This document shows, one piece after another, positions 5,786 to 8,380 of a stretch of 8,380 nt of DNA. This stretch comes from Anaerolineales bacterium (GTDB lineage Bacteria; Chloroflexota; Anaerolineae; Anaerolineales; UBA4823), in contig JADYYC010000380.1 of assembly GCA_020853835.1 (NCBI GenBank), positions 1-8,380 on the forward strand, read 5' to 3'. Position 1 is the stretch's first letter, and each line of letters opens with the position of its first letter. The notes below the pieces were generated by a model, which was not told the DNA's origin, did no database searches, and was given only the letters and a program-made list of their open reading frames with translations. Made by a program: the position numbers and the translations under genes.

Positions 5786-6346
5786 ATGGCCAAGCCAGAG
5801 CCGCAGCCAACAGAATTGAAAAAACCGGTCAACCGCCGCGAATTCCTGACTTTTGCCTGGCTCGTATCGCTGGGATTTCTCTCCGTCAACGTGGCCGGGA
5901 TGACCTACCTGTTCTCCATGCCGAGGTTCAAGGAAGGCGAGTTCGGCGGGGTGGTCACGGTCGGCAAGGTCTCGGAAGTTCCAGGCGTGGATGCAGGGCC
6001 GGGCAACTTTCCAAAAGTGAAGTTCTGGCTCTCGAACACCGAGGACGGGGCGTTTGCCCTCTATAAAGTTTGTACGCACCTGGGTTGCCTCTTCAACTGG
6101 AAAGACCAGGAATTCAAGTTCGTCTGCCCCTGTCATGGCTCGCAGTTTCAAAAGAACGGCGATTATATTCAAGGACCGGCGCCGCGCTCTCTGGACCGGT
6201 TCGTGATGCAGGCCGTCGACCCTGCCACCGGAGACGTGCTGGCGCAGACCCCTGACGACGGCGGGCCTATGCCCCTGCCCGACAATCCAGAGGCAATCAT
6301 CCAGGTCAACACCGGCAGCCGGATTACTGGAAAAGCTCACGGCTAA
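5786..6346 (+). CDS. qcrA: Rieske [2Fe-2S] iron-sulfur subunit of a cytochrome bc-type complex
   Basis: A 186-residue Rieske protein that takes the first electron from quinol at the Qo site and passes it to the c-type cytochrome; its soluble head lies outside the cytoplasmic membrane. The N-terminus has a twin-arginine motif (NRREFLTFAW, 16-25) and one membrane helix (about 22-44), as expected for Tat-inserted Rieske subunits. The cluster motifs are intact: CTHLGC (96-101) and CPCHGS (114-119), giving ligands Cys96, His98, Cys114 and His117, with Cys101 and Cys116 as the disulfide pair. A GPAPRSL segment (130-136) matches the conserved proline loop. The ATG at 5786 has GGAGG six bases upstream; an upstream in-frame TTG at 5765 lacks a ribosome site. 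Cytochrome b follows after 70 bp. Confidence 0.96.
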   Translation: MAKPEPQPTELKKPVNRREFLTFAWLVSLGFLSVNVAGMTYLFSMPRFKEGEFGGVVTVGKVSEVPGVDAGPGNFPKVKFWLSNTEDGAFALYKVCTHLGCLFNWKDQEFKFVCPCHGSQFQKNGDYIQGPAPRSLDRFVMQAVDPATGDVLAQTPDDGGPMPLPDNPEAIIQVNTGSRITGKAHG

Positions 6347-6416
6347 CTAAAGCCGTATCTCCGGCGGCTCCGCCAAGCGCATCCCAAAGAGCCAGCTTAT
6401 TTTTGGAGCAAACACT

Positions 6417-8000
6417 ATGCTGAAATCCCTTAACCTGCAGGACCTGCGCCAGAAGATGATCGAGGCGACGGACAAGCGCGTCCGCATCATCACCGCTGGC
6501 CTGGGCATCAACGAGCTGCGGGCCGTCATGCGCGGCGACCCGCCCACCGAGAAACCCAACCCACGCTACAAAGTCCATACAACCAGCTTTTTATTCCACA
6601 TCCGCCCCCGCTATTATGAGCTTGGCAGCACGATCTTCACCCACACCTGGCGCCTGGGTTTCTTCACTGCCTTTTTCTTCTTCGTGGAGCTCTTCACCGG
6701 GCTGATCCTGATGGTCTATTACACCCCCTCGCCGGAGAAAGCCTACGATTCGATCATCGAACTGATGACGAACGTCCCTTATGGTCAGATGCTGCGCGAC
6801 ATCCACCGCTTCGGCGCCGAGGCGATGGTGATCTTCACCGTCCTGCACATGCTGCGCACCTACCTGACCGGTTCTTACAAGAAAGATCGCTCCTTCACCT
6901 GGCTGACCGGCGTGGTGCTGCTCGGTATCACCATGCTGCTGAGCTTTAGCGGCTACCTCCTGCCCTGGGACCAGTTAGCCTACTGGGCGGTCACCGTGGG
7001 CACGAGCATGGTCGAAGCCGCCCCGCTGGTCGGAACCCAGCTCAACCTGCTGCTGCGCGGCTCGCCCGACATCGCCGCCAACGGCCTGTTGCGCTTCTAC
7101 CTGCTGCACGTCGTGCTGCTGCCGCTGGCCGCCGTTTTGGTGATCAGCATTCACTATTACAAAGTCTCCCGCGAGCACGGCATCTCGCTGCCGGCGAAAA
7201 TTGAAGAAGGCGACATCTCGCCCGAGGAAAAACGGGTTGCCAAAACGCGCATCGACTTCATCCCCGACCTCTTCACCCACGAGGTCTTCCTCGTCAGCCT
7301 GGGACTGCTGCTGGTGGTGCTGGCGGTCACCGTGTTCCATTACCGCGCCCCGCTCGAATCGGTCGCCAACCCACAGGTCACGCCGTTTGACACCAAAGCG
7401 CCCTGGTACTTCTGGTGGCTGCAGGGCATGCTCAAGCTGGGCGACAAGATTCTCATGGGGCTCGTCATCCCCGGCGTGCTGGTCACGCTCCTGATCGCCC
7501 TGCCCTACATCGACCGCAACCCTTACCGCTCGATGTACAAGCGTCCGATAGCGGTGGCGATCGGCGTCCTGGCAGTGCTGGCGCTGGTCGTGCTGAGTTA
7601 CATGGGGCTGCCGGTGTACGGGATCGAATCGGACGCCGCCACGCGCATCATCCAGGACATGGCGCCGGAGGAAGGGGTCGGGCCGCTGCGCGAAGTCCCG
7701 TTCGACCAGCTCGTCGCGGGGAGCTACGAAGTGGGCGTGACGCCCACCGTGGATATGTGTCCCACGCTGGATTACGGCTGCCCACAGTTTGAGCAGGTCT
7801 TCCAGCTTTACGGCAATTCTGTGCACGAAATGGTCGCCAACGGCCGCCTGCCGGAGGGAAATCAGGCCTTGATGATCATCGAGGACTGGCAGATCGACTT
7901 GAAGAAGATCACGATGCGCATTCTGTGGCCCAACGAAAACGGTGAGACCAGCACCTATGAACGCCACATCTTCCTCCACGCAGCACGGGGGAGCGAGTAA
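6417..8000 (+). CDS. qcrB: Cytochrome b, b6 and subunit-IV parts fused, with a C-terminal soluble extension
   Basis: A 527-residue cytochrome b of a bc-type quinol oxidoreductase. Four helices of the b6 part carry two haem-ligand pairs: His130 and His144 in helix B, and His231 and His246 in helix D. The latter pair has 14 residues between, the b6f/Gram-positive spacing rather than the 13 of mitochondrial-type bc1. SGYLLPWDQLAYW (178-190) is the Qo-lining cd helix region. The subunit-IV part starts near PDLFTHE (283-289) and adds three helices (about 288-308, 345-365, 376-396). Its Qo motif reads APWY (328-331) instead of PEWY. About 50 residues precede the first conserved segment, and residues about 400-527 form a non-membrane tail, with Cys448 and Cys455 but no CxxCH haem motif. 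GGAG lies eight bases before the ATG. The 70-bp gap after the Rieske gene shows only a weak 4-bp GC hairpin, so the three genes are likely one operon. Confidence 0.95.
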   Translation: MLKSLNLQDLRQKMIEATDKRVRIITAGLGINELRAVMRGDPPTEKPNPRYKVHTTSFLFHIRPRYYELGSTIFTHTWRLGFFTAFFFFVELFTGLILMVYYTPSPEKAYDSIIELMTNVPYGQMLRDIHRFGAEAMVIFTVLHMLRTYLTGSYKKDRSFTWLTGVVLLGITMLLSFSGYLLPWDQLAYWAVTVGTSMVEAAPLVGTQLNLLLRGSPDIAANGLLRFYLLHVVLLPLAAVLVISIHYYKVSREHGISLPAKIEEGDISPEEKRVAKTRIDFIPDLFTHEVFLVSLGLLLVVLAVTVFHYRAPLESVANPQVTPFDTKAPWYFWWLQGMLKLGDKILMGLVIPGVLVTLLIALPYIDRNPYRSMYKRPIAVAIGVLAVLALVVLSYMGLPVYGIESDAATRIIQDMAPEEGVGPLREVPFDQLVAGSYEVGVTPTVDMCPTLDYGCPQFEQVFQLYGNSVHEMVANGRLPEGNQALMIIEDWQIDLKKITMRILWPNENGETSTYERHIFLHAARGSE

Positions 8001-8003
8001 ACC

Positions 8004-8380
8004 ATGAGCAAGATCAGCATCCAGATTTTCTTGAGCATGCTCTTCATCCTGGTCACCGGCGCGGTGGTGCTGATTTACGGGATCAACGAAAACCAGCGCA
8101 TGACAAGGCAGGACGCCGCAGCGCACGCCCGCGCCATCGAGCAGGGGGCTGCCCTGTTCGAGCAGCAGTGCAGCCGCTGTCACGGCACGCAGGGCACCGG
8201 CATTCCGGGGTTGTGCCCGCCGCTCAACGACCGCAATTTCTTTGACTACCGCCTCGAAGAGGTGAACTGGGCCGGCTCGCTGGAGGACTACATCGTGGCG
8301 ACCGTCTCCAGCGGCAGGCTGGTCTCGACCCGCCCGCAGACCTACCCAGGGCAGGGCACGCCGGCCATGCCCTCCTTCTC
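8004..8380 (+). CDS. Membrane-anchored c-type cytochrome, C-terminus cut by window edge
   Basis: The first 125 residues of a monohaem-type cytochrome c, open at the right edge. It starts three bases after the cytochrome b stop, with GGGGGAG located in the end of that gene as ribosome site. An uncleaved N-terminal anchor spans about residues 6-27, leaving the haem domain outside the cytoplasm. The haem motif is CSRCH (56-60), preceded by GAALFEQQ, the usual first helix of class I cytochromes. GIPGLCPPL (67-75) follows, with an additional Cys71. Met122 in TPAMPSF is the likely distal haem ligand. By position it is the electron acceptor of the bc complex, serving as cytochrome c1/f equivalent. 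Further haem domains or helices beyond the window cannot be excluded. Confidence 0.93.
   Translation, partial: MSKISIQIFLSMLFILVTGAVVLIYGINENQRMTRQDAAAHARAIEQGAALFEQQCSRCHGTQGTGIPGLCPPLNDRNFFDYRLEEVNWAGSLEDYIVATVSSGRLVSTRPQTYPGQGTPAMPSF

Noticed and set aside
6975..8183. 402-residue minus-strand ORF opposite cytochrome b and cytochrome c
   Set aside because: His/Asp/Gln-rich low-complexity composition, and it crosses the boundary of two clear plus-strand genes.

Overview
The window is a GC-rich bacterial chromosome segment with short intergenic gaps, TATAAT-type promoters, Shine-Dalgarno sites and a tRNA with an encoded CCA. No transposase, integrase, phage gene or CRISPR array is visible. 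The gene mix fits a respiring bacterium. A single-chain cytochrome b with b6-type haem spacing, a Rieske protein carrying a twin-arginine motif, and an ActB/QrcB-like pseudo-molybdopterin protein suggest Chloroflexota (for example Anaerolineae). That placement is inference from gene content only.

Layout, left to right. Positions 1-1623, minus strand: a thiolase followed by folK (HPPK of folate synthesis, running off the left edge), with an ATGA stop/start overlap. Positions 1624-1701 are a short divergent promoter region. Positions 1702-3027, plus strand: an intracellular GH1 beta-glycosidase with both catalytic glutamates. Positions 3153-3243, plus strand: tRNA-Ser(GGA), with a TATAAT box upstream and a perfect 11-bp hairpin plus T-run terminator downstream.

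Positions 3283-5571, minus strand: a two-gene unit made of a 124-residue four-helix membrane protein and a 622-residue exported protein. The latter has the molybdopterin-oxidoreductase (MopB) fold but none of the iron-sulfur cysteines of the catalytic enzymes. Positions 5572-5785 are a divergent regulatory region with a TATAAT box facing each way and a perfect inverted repeat between them. From 5786 to the right edge, plus strand: a quinol:cytochrome c oxidoreductase operon with Rieske protein, fused cytochrome b with a soluble C-terminal extension, and a membrane-anchored c-type cytochrome cut by the window end.

The respiratory half is the interesting part. The operon encodes the three redox subunits of a bc-type complex: quinol is oxidised at cytochrome b/Rieske and electrons leave through the c-haem. 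The divergent pair looks like a fragment of an ActB/QrcB-like menaquinol module from which the ferredoxin-like part is absent. Sharing a control region suggests, but does not show, that it is made together with or in exchange for the bc complex. The candidate for something undescribed is this pairing, together with the unusual Qo motif (APWY in place of PEWY) and the cysteine-bearing tail of cytochrome b.
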